Origin: Pandoraea pulmonicola
Lineage (GTDB): Bacteria > Pseudomonadota > Gammaproteobacteria > Burkholderiales > Burkholderiaceae
Length of the DNA: 64,000 nt
Assembly: GCF_000815105.2 (NCBI RefSeq)
Contig: NZ_CP010310.2
Coordinates: 868,001-932,000, forward strand
Direction: 5' to 3'
Part shown: positions 20,101-25,277 of the stretch, piece by piece
Position numbering within the stretch: the first letter of the stretch is position 1
Layout: each line of letters begins with the position of its first letter
Translations under genes and position numbers: made by a program
The notes under the pieces: generated by a model
The model's database searches: none
The model's input: the letters and a program-made list of their open reading frames with translations, nothing else
What the model was told of the DNA's origin: nothing

Positions 20101-20178
20101 GGCCAGGAACTAGTCATTGATTCGATCCCAAGCGCCGGTAGTGAAGGCATTCGACAGATCATTGTGAAGGTCAAATAG
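8176..20178 (+). CDS. cdiA: Giant CdiA/FhaB-type exoprotein with variable C-terminal toxin
   Basis: A 4000-residue stick-like surface protein. In order: a long N-terminal lead with a hydrophobic segment near residues 40-55; a TPS domain (about 100-330) with NQYQSFNVDAAGLILNN and VANPNGISVRGAGFTNT; a very long array of AGRDV/AGGDL-type haemagglutinin repeats (about 375-2150); a more complex region with several Cys (about 2400-3250); a DUF637-like Ala/Gly-rich segment (about 3330-3540); and a pretoxin junction ENETQNNWL near residue 3692. The last ~310 residues are AT-richer and of different style, ending FLGGGKGLPGGGQELVI and a short tail. I do not recognise the toxin family. ATG at 8176 follows AGGGCAGGAC; an in-frame TTG lies at 8140. 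The candidate immunity gene starts 4 bases after the stop. Confidence 0.92.
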   Translation: MKTPSRGFVATGDSARRSMETGAAGDACIAHTPSIQWWQRAIAAGVALTLLVSPVSVTFELSRSAARELAANPSGFDETALAVMRSLATLRVHVGMQTASAAPITDPTAPVVFAPKITTSGNGIPVVNITAPNAAGISLNQYQSFNVDAAGLILNNSLLNGTSLNGGAIAANPNLSGRTASTIVNQVTSSGSAYASALIGPLEVFGAPATVIVANPNGISVRGAGFTNTIGVTLTTGTPQFLTGPGGTLTDFAHGAALGYNVVGGHIQLEGNPGVTGPGSGIEGTVGAIDLIGQTVGVNAPLYAGTRINVVTGNQQVLTGSVDGTGTRYVTAANGVANTAQAVQGVAGSPQAIAIDATRFGAMTAGQIQVIGTTAGLGVRMAGDLASTTGDLTITSGGDLTVANHAAQQRVQMTSAGNAALSGTGLGETGYQLTATGDIASTGVVQSGKALDIRSGGSLKLANAQANESATLTSGKALVLKDAQIGGDLSLSTQDVLQGDIRLTGPTTVGGALVANAARGLFVTNSTGASGNVSITTGGDFQIAQGARMTGHGDVATRTAGEARVDGTLASGGQLTMASDRGLDVQGDVASTGTARLAAGGVLNVDGTLLGQSDADLRAGTDVTGKGKLAFGTNASLRAGRDISLSGALLAGGLDVEAANGISLNDVQSTGNASLRALGNTGGGDIALLGKDSFYGAAALSAARDILVRGTTAGADALTLDAARNVGVTGTLQTAGTAKALSVTAGNTLTVPGTIEASADLTANAGSALVVAGSATAAGAVTMQSGGDLRVSGNVSGQREGTLDATGDLNIDGGAHFLGNARLTSGGNAVLVGKLQTANLVVVGANDVTLGDIQTSGTLDVVAKGLAGSGDIRVSGPIASFGAATLDATRDVAIAGTGKIAANDKLTVSGQRNVTIDGGVTAVSDVAVTATTGNLSTTADLSTNSQLALIAGQTVTLGGPQTSAIGNASVAAGQDIALNGALVGLAGSLRAGRDITGAGASAFADRATLNAGRDVALSGVLQGNGVRVSAGNSATVSNVTSNGRLDIAATGNAGGGDVTLNGTSKVVGGVDVAAARDVSVAGTLASGDNATLSAARNVNITGTVQGAKDVTLAATEGNVTQVGTLGVGNRLGASAGNDVTMAGQSAVAGDTALTAGRDVILSGTLSGQGAGRVDAGRDVAGAGTASFTGLLDATAGRDVNHSGLLQGGGLTITAGNTLNVKNAESTAAMALAARGLAGGGDVNINGNVGAPGSVSVQAARDIAVAGTLGGGASTTLVAQRNVVVDGAIQSVGDARLTAQTGSVRASGGISGGANLFVDAEQDVVFGASTSALGDIRANAGRDLQLGAVLVGVNAHLTAGRTLLDSGDSTGKAVFTGAATLSSAGDTRLTGSVQANGIDVAAGGNATLGALNSAAGVSVATTGTAGALGGAGDIVFNGAVSSPNAFAATAARDMTVAGSLACGVACDLVAQRNLSLTGSAIALKDLSLFTRTGDLAIAGEVTTAGALLATSAANAILGGKMSIQGDLQASAAKDISLAGLIGVQGVGTVQAGNDINGSGTASFGGDVTLSAGRNTALTGALSGQNVSVHAANDAGLNNVQATKSLSITADGQMSGGDVVVGGDAVALGTLALTGARDVAVTGKTVGGGDVTISAGSGDIRLKGDTASERNLTLTADNGAISTGNAGAQGDLSANAGKALTMQGDTTANGALRLTAGGDMALGNVRSVLADASAGVLKAGGNLGATSLTFGNGGLSTTSGGATAITGMVAAGKTVTMSATGDLLAGSVQAGESATLTASGAGDVRVVGDVNTGKGLTITAGRDANVGGAVTAGDGVTVDAMRNLSVGGALSANQNIVLNAAQGNLSLSGPITAIQNFTATAGSALAIAGGQINGDTALTSGEGMTLTGHLLGKGAATLRSGGDVTGGTSDTGALTFGKDISVTSAGKLSLASIDTAGALTVQSQNDAVLGALTSIGKASVTSAAGSLTLGKVLVGGPLDLTAARNLTALQSVSSMGAMTLTAQTGSLTVAGISGNDAVALRAGQTLTMGGTNTVVGDMTLNGGNVVIAGVTTASKSFTARATNALDASLGQLYLTKDAHLSAARVYTGGMVVGGGLDVTASESISTYGLAMINGASTFNAGNGVYVNTAGSSVLSGGPLSIGAGSITNLAGGQIATTGALTLSATGNVSNAGLMNGSTTSVTAGGVLTNAGTVLGANGVTLNVGGLNNNGGMVLAGDVTKATPSSADLSLTVNGSGTVTNAGGELAATRDLSALMRSAVFDATGGALQAGSTLSITANAITNSGTLQIGSLNTVLTGLTSFTNSGTLQSNGALTLASNGWFTNTGNIVGASDVTVNAALVNGAGASIHAGRDLSMTGDVVNSGLLEAERNLSATGGNFTNVGAKTQAAGNITFTLPGQLNNIGGTIIAGNNLTVNAGSVINDQAAGAGLVSTTTTVVDPSLIWSAVIGTRNSSVIDWAAGMGGEGDATWKWMRVSNTATIGDLLSPTGVTMEGKPADIDPWTGDRCGILLGTRGCSVGVGAPVTGSGTFYMNKFRGARMVGDNPVDYDYWRMSAAPMPGALASVAIALPTVNQTSTVAQMGAAGVMIAGGDVSITASSLSNKGGQIAAGRNMTLNVGSLANGALSPTTTSTVINAVDQGQYSAFLAQLASLGAIEVPAYQNESWADQQQAHQLVSFNIATGGAAPTSTSTISWSTSLGLITAANTLNLYGGNLVNEGMIYAQNNVNIFAASVTNQGGNTQQFTSQAGCAPGTSNAACYRGNDVRGQNPDTTSFTYAQNNAAIIAGNNLTIAAGTITNKYGDLIAGHDLVIGGVGSSATGATAAESLTNTSGNILAGNNLTLNVAGGITNTLPPPVKVHENYGKLEKYSGCMTAGGYKESYCEAYVDQQSGNSSIIGAGNNLTINAGSLTNVGSLITAGLNATINVSGPVVNTAQTLNAYWHSHWVQETGMFSDDKRHDVWSCGSAAECTSLYGDAYTSVGGVINPPTPVGNIAATIQAPNLTVTSGGQIVNVGNVIGQSVSLTGTSLINGITTANTYTPQVGNPPQVISLAPANGGLNLTIPVGLGGATSSILTGTTGTQGGPSYVVGGLSATLDPVSPQVLLKNLPASLQPSTTTFYFSPQQEAIQLQQAALMQTGKASFINGLSTDSTSQLTVLDQQKLVLYGNAVEYAKANNIQLGQALTQAQISGLSQPMLWYVEQTVSEPGCKATGNAKCPTVTALMPQVYLPENFTALSAGGQILASNDLSLNFGSTATGGSVLNTGSITSGGTLTVNTGTLTNRANVVDVGELWSYIKDTGYLKTTGTVVQPGGFMSAAAGGLTLNVDQFNQIGGMLALLDPNGQIDHAATQAFIAGVSAQLGENFLQQTLQNDLHTEFVKQGGSFGIQQIGMIMVSAMFAMAAAPMFSAMVGNLASASAGTFFAAAAGTGASATAAGLGNVMVTAALASMTSSTFTQLVTTGTVNFGSVMTTGLSSALTAGLLNGITYSNADGLGFTTAGGSANSLSSLAGVKPTFVDGAVSQAAATTAEKLATQGLAILGQSVIQAGVQSTIQGGSFLDALKASGISNLGAALAFQIGDAKNGLSQALGENGAAFAAMAAHGLLGCAGAAAAGNGCIGGALGGAIGFALNAVLDPGQILPPELHVGFIGLAGALVAGALGQDALAAQTAAENETQNNWLKHKNEAFNRPSEAERFKLANAACFASGGTDAQSCGIARALAYTSNQRDIELNRACANGESGACLVAKAEAAANGNEVWTAPNGRVYAFSSGDSRILSLDAQARAVLLDAQLTSPVGAMLSGAVLYGGGSVEQAILAANLGMSLEGVGAGIGSFGTATIVRPASGPTGTSSPAEWVFNTGANITPMPTANTYRFIGANGTFVTPLSSIESVIGPINLAAKEVTISRAQATTLESALGLNPGSLGATNLLSIVSDVNARAPRSPLSGNDLFLGGGKGLPGGGQELVIDSIPSAGSEGIRQIIVKVK
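17309..17559 (+). repeat. cdiA segment duplicated downstream (copy 1)
   Basis: This 251-bp stretch inside cdiA, from LINGITTANTYTP to LLKNLPASL, recurs at 21172-21422 with 8 mismatches by my alignment (~97% identity). The two copies are direct repeats 3863 bp apart, so they could support recombination that removes or swaps the intervening cdiA end and its immunity gene. Confidence 0.9.
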
Positions 20179-20182
20179 GAAT

Positions 20183-20605
20183 ATGATTAAAAATCGTAGT
20201 TTTCCAGGGAAAGTCGTGTCGTGTCCAATCTGTAGCGAAAACGTGGCATATTCGTGGTTGTCTGGCATGAGCGGGCCTCATTTGCATTTTTATGCTACCG
20301 AAAATAACGATGTATTAGTCAGAACGCAATGGTTTCAGAGAATCATTGAGTTAAGGAAGTGCGGCAAAGACGAAACAGAGATTCTGGCTGCCATTGATAA
20401 TTTTTTGAGAGAAATTCCGGGCGGTATATCTAAGTATTCTCTCTGGAGTAATGTGAAATGCCCGCACTGCGGCAGCGAGTTTTCCTATAGGTTTCGTGGG
20501 GACCTCGGGCTGAGGTTAGATGATATGTCCGTGATATTGATCGATGGTTGTCGGCTTGACATTGACGGCGAGATATTCGCCATCAATGTGGATGCCATCG
20601 GCTAG
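20183..20605 (+). CDS. Candidate immunity protein for the CdiA toxin (zinc-ribbon type)
   Basis: A 140-residue cytoplasmic protein. Two CPxC knuckles (SCPICSE near residue 15 and KCPHCGS near 95) suggest one bound zinc linking the two halves. The gene begins 4 bases after the cdiA stop, has the same low GC as the toxin-coding tail, and fills the position always held by cdiI in CDI loci. That position, not similarity, is the basis for the immunity call; I do not recognise the family. It should bind and block the C-terminal domain of its own cell's CdiA. Confidence 0.65.
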   Translation: MIKNRSFPGKVVSCPICSENVAYSWLSGMSGPHLHFYATENNDVLVRTQWFQRIIELRKCGKDETEILAAIDNFLREIPGGISKYSLWSNVKCPHCGSEFSYRFRGDLGLRLDDMSVILIDGCRLDIDGEIFAINVDAIG

Positions 20606-20714
20606 GTATTAAGCCTTTATGATGAATCGACCCGACTACCATCCGCAGATGGTCCAGCCTTAATATATCATTGCAACGCAAACGACCAAGTCCGTGAAAT
20701 TATAGGGGGAAGTA

Positions 20715-20957
20715 ATGGTTGTCGAAGTATCTCGCGGGCATATTTCCGTAAAACTGATGGGGCGCGTTGTAACTGTTCAGGGGGAGATGTTCTTTCCTGG
20801 TGGAGATAAAATTGGATTTGTTGTTTATTCGGATGCCATAAAAACTTGGGATTCCCCTAATCAGGATATAGAAATTACTTCTTCGGAGAAAAAACTCATA
20901 CTCGAAGAGATAAAATGTGAATTTTCCAGCGGGGGGCATACGATTGAAGTTGAGTAG
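20715..20957 (+). CDS. Imm74-family orphan immunity protein
   Basis: An 80-residue protein. MVVEVSRGHISVKLMGRVVTVQGE, read in two parts (EVSRGHISVKL, GRVVTVQGE), then FVVYSDAIKTWDSP and a C-terminal helix match the Imm74 immunity family as I know it. A strong ribosome site, GGGGGAAG, precedes the ATG. No toxin gene lies directly upstream, so this is an orphan that could protect against toxins delivered by sibling strains. It is the first member of the downstream orphan array. Confidence 0.7.
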   Translation: MVVEVSRGHISVKLMGRVVTVQGEMFFPGGDKIGFVVYSDAIKTWDSPNQDIEITSSEKKLILEEIKCEFSSGGHTIEVE

Positions 20958-21171
20958 TCTCGGAATGGAGAAAAGGGTTTGATGATTTAACCCTTGTTTG
21001 GAAGAGGTTCGATTGGAAGTGAAGGGGGGATCTGCCCGCACCACAAAAATCTGCTACGGGAAGTTCCGTTGCTAACGAGGTACGGGACTAAAGCCCCAAC
21101 GCGGCGTCGTTCATGTTTTTTCAGCGCAAAGTTTCGATCACTCAAAGCAGTGATTTGACCTTCAACAAGCC

Positions 21172-21422
21172 TGATCAACGGCATCACGGCGGCGAACACG
21201 TACACGCCACAAGTGGGCAATCCACCGCAGGTGACCAGCCTGGCGCCCGCCACCGGCGGTCTGAATCTGACGATTCCCGTTGGGCTGGGTGGTGCGACGT
21301 CTTCGATTCTTACGGGTACGACGGGCACTCAAGGTGGCCCGAGTTACGTTGTGGGCGGGGTGAGCGCGACGCTTGATCCGGTTTCGCCGCAAGTCCTGCT
21401 CAAGAACCTCCCGGCGTCGTTG
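21172..21422 (+). pseudogene. Displaced fragment of cdiA (copy 2)
   Basis: A 251-bp near-copy of cdiA 17309-17559 (8 mismatches). It encodes the same LINGIT...LLKNLPASL segment and then runs into a stop (TTG ATT TGA) at 21426-21428. It has no start of its own and no complete toxin after it. Orphan CDI modules are commonly headed by a fragment of the cdiA gene they were displaced from, so this is best read as a scar of an earlier cdiA C-terminal exchange. The segment matches the middle of cdiA and not the toxin junction, which is unusual. Confidence 0.9.
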
Positions 21423-21448
21423 ATTTGAGTAAAAATGGTGGGGATTTA

Positions 21449-21555
21449 ATGAATAAGATAGATAGCATATCGAAGGCCAATCCCGTTTATGCCGAATATA
21501 TAAAAAATTGTCGGATATGTTGAAATCTATTGGATATCTGGATTTTAAGAAGTGA
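21449..21555 (+). pseudogene. Relic toxin tail upstream of immunity gene copy 1
   Basis: ATG at 21449 encodes MNKIDSISKANPVYAEYIKN and stops. In a neighbouring frame the reading continues as KKLSDMLKSIGYLDFKK with a TGA at 21553-21555 that overlaps the GTG of the next gene. The final peptide resembles the relic tail before the second immunity copy (MLKSIKYPEFKR). I read this as the frameshifted C-terminus of a lost toxin. Confidence 0.5.
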
Positions 21556-22006
21556 TTAAAATTGGTGATGTGCTCGAGATTTCAACAAAAAAGGGAATTC
21601 GTATTTTCAGTTTTTTGGGAGAATGTCTCCTATGGGGATGCTCATTCGAGTGCTCCCTGGAACATTTCAGGAGCTTCCGGATAATCTGGACGAGTTGGTG
21701 AAAATTCGCACCAATTTCTGGATTTTCTTCCCCGTTTCGATGGCAGAGAAGCGTGGGATCATTCGGAAAGTAAAGAATTGTATGATTCCTGAGCACTCAG
21801 TAACGCCGCCGAATTTCCGAACTGGGATTGTTGATCCGGCGACGAAAAAGGTCGCCTCGTGGTGGTTGTGGGACGGCAACAGGGAGTGGGAAGTTGGGGC
21901 TTTGACCGACGAAATACGAAAGCTGCCGATACGAGGGGCATGGAACGATACCTTACTTGTAGAGAGAATTGAGGAAGGGTGGCTTCCTGAAAACGATAAG
22001 CGATGA
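21552..22006 (+). pseudogene. Immunity-like gene, copy 1 (frameshifted near the 5' end)
   Basis: A paralogue of the gene at 22227. From the GTG at 21552 it reads VIKIGDVLEISTKKG, matching the start of copy 2, then shifts frame at about 21600-21620. The remaining 127 residues are open from an ATG at 21623 and end WNDTLLVERIEEGWLPEND. Relative to copy 2 one base is missing. Either the protein is made from 21623 without its first strand, or the gene is dead. GGGAGA lies too close to the 21623 ATG to be a good ribosome site. Family unassigned; the immunity role is inferred from the overlapping toxin tail and the array context. Confidence 0.6.
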
Positions 22007-22191
22007 CTTCAGTGTGGCGTGTTAAGCGCTCTCAGAAATTGGCCTTGAAGGGCTCCCACGAGCCGACGCAAGAGCTGTTGAGCAGGTGCTTATAGAGTCA
22101 AATGGATTGGTGAAAAATTTGGCTCTTTATTAGGTAAATGGCATTTCGAAAAAATGCGAAATGTGTGGATTCGCTAAAAACGGGAATTAAA

Positions 22192-22230
22192 ATGCTTAAA
22201 TCAATAAAATATCCTGAATTCAAGCGATGA
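22192..22230 (+). pseudogene. Relic toxin tail upstream of immunity gene copy 2
   Basis: Thirteen codons, MLKSIKYPEFKR and a TGA at 22228-22230 that overlaps the ATG of the next gene (ATGA). The same arrangement and a similar peptide occur before copy 1 at 21520-21555. The AT-rich DNA before it (22007-22191) has stops in all three forward frames, so nothing more of the toxin is readable. Confidence 0.45.
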
Positions 22231-22682
22231 TTAAGTCTGGAGATGTTTTTTCAATATCCACCTCGAAGGGGTATGCATTTTTTCAATATGTGAAAAAATT
22301 ACCTCCGATGGGAACTATGATTAGAGTATTGCCTGGAATTTTTGATAGGGTTCCTGGTGATCTATCTGATCTTGTAAGTCGTGAAACAAATTTCTGGGTG
22401 TTTTTTCCTGTTGGTGCGGCAGAAAAACTCGGAATCGTAAAAAAAATACAGAATATCCAAGTTCCAATTCATGCAATGGAAACACCAGTTTTTCGCGCAG
22501 GTATTGTTGATCCATCAACGAAACGAGTGGAGACGTGGTGGTTTTGGAGCGGGGAAAAGGAATGGATGGTTGGAGAGATAACCGAAGAACAGAGAAAGTT
22601 GCCGATACGGCAAGCTTGGAATGATACGCTATTGGTGGAGAGAATTGAGGAGGGGTGGCTTCCGGAACGAGATAAGTTCTGA
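22227..22682 (+). CDS. Immunity-like protein, copy 2 (intact)
   Basis: A 151-residue soluble protein starting GDVFSISTSKGYAFFQYV, with an IRVLPG turn, a FWVFFPVGAAEKLGIV strand-helix, a Trp-rich VETWWFWSGEKEW segment and the C-terminal RQAWNDTLLVERIEEGWLPE. It is clearly homologous to copy 1 and keeps the reading frame that copy 1 lost. The general shape recalls Imm26-like proteins, but I cannot assign it. The start overlaps a relic toxin tail, which supports an immunity function. Low GC for the genome. Confidence 0.7.
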   Translation: MIKSGDVFSISTSKGYAFFQYVKKLPPMGTMIRVLPGIFDRVPGDLSDLVSRETNFWVFFPVGAAEKLGIVKKIQNIQVPIHAMETPVFRAGIVDPSTKRVETWWFWSGEKEWMVGEITEEQRKLPIRQAWNDTLLVERIEEGWLPERDKF

Positions 22683-22702
22683 GATTCTCCATGATTTGCT
22701 GA

Positions 22703-22888
22703 TTGCCCTCGGGGATGGTTTTCAGTCGGAGGGCGTTTAGTCGTGCACCAGACGGTTCAGTCGTTACCGCGGAGAACAGCGGGCACTATGGACAGAATTG
22801 GATTCCTCAAATTGAGGAGCAATTTCGACATTGGCTTTCGGATCGAGTCGGAGTGCCGGTCAGTCATAAACCATGTAAAAGCAAATGA
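22703..22888 (+). pseudogene. Toxin C-terminal remnant (SGHYGQNW type)
   Basis: About 60 readable codons ending NSGHYGQNWIPQIEEQFRHW and SHKPCKSK. A Ser-Gly-His-Tyr motif followed by W and a terminal amphipathic helix is the usual close of one group of polymorphic toxin domains. The TGA at 22886-22888 overlaps the ATG of the next gene. There is no start, pretoxin or TPS part, so only the tail remains. The first ~20 codons may not belong to the toxin. Confidence 0.6.
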
Positions 22889-23361
22889 AAGTCGAACTCT
22901 TGTTTCCTCCACTTGAGGAGGATTCCATCTTTTGGTTTGTGAAAATTGGTAAATTAAAAATAGGAATTATTAACAAAAACGTTTGGTGCTTAGGCCTCGG
23001 GGATGTAGTGAGATCGCCTTTGGATTTCGAGGATATGATGCCTCTCTTACCATTGTTGGAAGTAAGCAGGCGGGGCTTCATCGAATATTTTGAGCGAGTA
23101 GGTAGATTGCGGCCCGAGATTGCGGGCATGATTCAGACCTTCCCAGAAACACTACTTCTAAAATTTGCGTGTGAGAAGTCAGTTTCGGATTACTGGCCTT
23201 CGAGAGCAATCGAGTGGATCAACGCCGAGCCAATTCTCGCGGAAAAATTGAGTAAAAGCCTGTTTGATTTGCTGAAGCAAGGCTGGTTGCCGCAACGCCT
23301 TCGACAGCAAGTGAGTGAGGTCGTTAGGCGCATCGGGACAGAGCGGCCTCCACGCGTTTGA
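22885..23361 (+). CDS. Orphan immunity-like protein after the SGHYGQNW tail
   Basis: A 158-residue protein of unknown family. It opens MKVELLFPPLEEDSIFWFV, continues with a hydrophobic strand pair (LKIGIINKNVWCLGLGDVV), and has a helical C-terminal half ending in a basic tail. It starts within the stop codon of the toxin remnant (ATGA), the standard toxin/immunity overlap. Function is inferred only from that coupling. Low GC like its neighbours. Confidence 0.6.
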   Translation: MKVELLFPPLEEDSIFWFVKIGKLKIGIINKNVWCLGLGDVVRSPLDFEDMMPLLPLLEVSRRGFIEYFERVGRLRPEIAGMIQTFPETLLLKFACEKSVSDYWPSRAIEWINAEPILAEKLSKSLFDLLKQGWLPQRLRQQVSEVVRRIGTERPPRV

Positions 23362-23482
23362 GTTTTAGAGAATACTCTGTCGATCAACCTGTGAGAATTT
23401 CTGTCCACTATTAGTGATTCATAAGGGAGAGACGGTGCCGCCGGCGCGACGGTAAGTGCGGTACTAAGTCTGCTGCTGCGCG
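23362..23482. other. Spacer before the RNase A-type toxin remnant
   Basis: No gene is recognisable. The end of the spacer is richer in GC and may carry decayed pretoxin sequence, but stops interrupt every forward frame. Confidence 0.3.
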
Positions 23483-23940
23483 ATGCCACTATACAGTGAC
23501 GCGGCAAGCTCCACCTATTCAGAGAACGGCGACGGCTCGATTACCAAAGCGGTGACCTACGGCAATGGGGGCAACGTGAACGTTGAGCATGAATATGCAG
23601 GCGGTCATTTGCGCGGCACGTGGGCATGCCAGAAGCGGATCTCGCGAATCGCTTGGCAACGTGGAACGTGTCATCGGCTTCCACGTTCACTGATCGCGCA
23701 ACCGAGGAGACTACGGTCTCCGCAGTAGTGAATTCGAACACGTCGTCGATTCGGAGCTATCTGTTGGGAAATTCAAGCGGCTATTTGGCGATTGAGTACA
23801 CGTCGCCAACACCGGTTGGTACCAGCCTCAGTCGCGATGCGACAAGCGCCGCTTCGATCAATAACGTCAGAGTCCTGATTACGAAGAATTCTAGAAAGTC
23901 AACGGGCTACAGAATTGTGACGGGGTACCCACGCCAATAA
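23483..23940 (+). pseudogene. Bacterial RNase A-like CdiA-CT toxin, frameshifted
   Basis: Two frames join near 23615. The upstream part reads VEHEYAGGHLRG; the downstream part begins HVGMPEADLANRLA and continues ASTFTDRATEE, a glycine turn and STGYRIVTGYP. This is the pattern of the bacterial RNase A family seen in CdiA toxins: an early catalytic His in HVG, then near the end a Thr and Tyr in the YRIVTGYP strand. An indel splits the frame just before the HVG. Without the TPS export part and with the frame broken, it should not be made as an active toxin. A degenerate CdiI follows directly. Confidence 0.8.
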
Positions 23941-24246
23941 CGCAAAAATTCCCGAAAGTTAAGAACATGTTTTCGACGTACCTTAACCAAGATCTTGATT
24001 TAGCGTTCGGTACGGCGGATGACGCGATTCGTGCGTTCTTGGAGCACGGCGTGCGCGATTAAGTGTTGACGGCAAGGGATGAAGTGTGGGCGATTCTGGC
24101 GATGAAACTGCCAGAGGGAGTTGCAGAAACTCGTTCTTGGAGATTTGAGCTCCTGCTATTACTACCCTACAGAATGGTCGTCGGCCGAGCTTTGGTTGCC
24201 ACCGAGCTTTGACCCAGTTACCGGGCCGTCGAAAGGGAAATGGTAA
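23937..24246 (+). pseudogene. Degenerate CdiI immunity gene for the RNase A toxin
   Basis: The frame starting at 23937 reads (ATA) TQKFPKVKNMFSTYLNQDLD, then FGTADDAIRAFLEHGVRD and hits a TAA. It continues with LTARDEVWAILAMKLPE and, after a frameshift, ends SCYYYPTEWSSAELWLPPSF. This is the layout of the CdiI family that partners RNase A-type CdiA toxins. Three lesions are visible: ATA where an ATG overlapping the toxin stop would be expected (a single G-to-A change would also turn TGA into the present TAA), an internal TAA, and a late frameshift. Confidence 0.65.
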
Positions 24247-24268
24247 AGCTGCGAAATAATGTATCTAA

Positions 24269-24475
24269 ATGTGGAGGCAAATTTGGCAGCAGCCTATTGG
24301 GGGCCGAGAGAGGAATCCGCAGCGGAATGTGATCATCGAGGCTGACGGTTATTGTCCGCCGGGGACTTTGATTGGAACCAACGGTGTTACCTGCCGTCTT
24401 GGAAAGAACGGTAGTGGTGCGCGTATCGACATTCCCGCTAACGGCTCCAAGCCGCACGAAACGTTGCACTATTAA
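24269..24475 (+). pseudogene. Toxin C-terminal remnant before the 24486 gene
   Basis: A 68-codon frame ending CRLGKNGSGARIDIPANG and then KPHETLHY. The R-I-D-I-P and E-T-L-H-Y endings look like the closing strands of a secreted nuclease-type toxin domain, but I cannot name the family. Its stop is followed at once by AGGAGG and the next gene. The nominal ATG at 24269 is probably not a real start. Confidence 0.45.
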
Positions 24476-24485
24476 GGAGGCTGCT

Positions 24486-24956
24486 TTGAAGTACTTGAAT
24501 TTCGCCCTGTATCAAATTGGTGCGCTTGGTGATGAATTCGATAAAGGTTTCAAGGATATTTCGTTCGAGTTTGCGAGTCATGGCAAGCCGGTCTCAGTTA
24601 CTTTATGGCACGCAGACGCAACCGGAATCGAGGTGACATGCAAGATGCATGACACGGATGAAAGGGTTGAATACGGCATATTGGAGTTTGCACAAGTGGG
24701 TCGGCGTGCAGAAAATAAAACGTTCGTTTCGCTGGATAGCGATCTAAGCGCGCCGGCTTTCGTTGAGAAGTTGGTGCTAAGGGACGATGGGGTTATCTGT
24801 GAGTCCGGATTCATGCTCGGAGGTAGGGATGGCTCCGTACTATTAGTCGTTGCTGGTGTCTATCCGTATACCTTGGCCGTAAGGGTCGCAGGGTACTTGG
24901 GACCGTTCGATCCCGAGTTTCCGATCGAACGGTACGAACGCATCCCGATGTCGTGA
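24486..24956 (+). CDS. Orphan immunity-like protein with TTG start
   Basis: A 156-residue, probably all-beta protein: KYLNFALYQIGALGDEFDKG, SFEFASHGKPVSVTLW and LAVRVAGYLGPFDPEFP are visible segments. The start is TTG at 24486, chosen because a perfect AGGAGG sits at 24475-24480, five bases before it; the frame is open further upstream but has no ribosome site. It lies eleven bases after the stop of a toxin remnant, so an immunity role is likely. Family unassigned. Confidence 0.6.
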   Translation: MKYLNFALYQIGALGDEFDKGFKDISFEFASHGKPVSVTLWHADATGIEVTCKMHDTDERVEYGILEFAQVGRRAENKTFVSLDSDLSAPAFVEKLVLRDDGVICESGFMLGGRDGSVLLVVAGVYPYTLAVRVAGYLGPFDPEFPIERYERIPMS

Positions 24957-25277
24957 ATCGATTGCTGGCGCCTTCCTACTAATTCGCTTCGTAGACTATC
25001 TGGCCGGAGTGGACTCGAGTTACGTTAGTGGAACGGCTGGCAATGCGGTGACCAATGATGCAGACGAGTTGCTGTCGCAAGACGTGGTGCTCTTCTTCGA
25101 ATGCTTGAAGGCCTATGTGGAAAAGGACCGACCGGAGCGGGGGGCTGTTAACGAATTGTCTATATCGCCGCTATTCGCGGCAGAGAGAACTCGGTGAAGC
25201 ACTGATGCTGATGGAGCAGGTGCGCCAGATTTTTGCGGAGCCACCTGCATCTGCTGTTAACAGGGATCCATCTGTAT
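24957..25277. other. Decayed coding sequence up to the IS5 element
   Basis: A forward frame from about 24952 to 25197 reads IAGAFLLIRFVDYLAGVDSS then TNDADELLSQDVVLFFECLK, with no good start. It may be a broken immunity gene. The next ~80 bp show LGEALMLMEQVRQIFAE in a second frame. Nothing here can be assigned, and the IS element truncates whatever followed. Confidence 0.35.
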
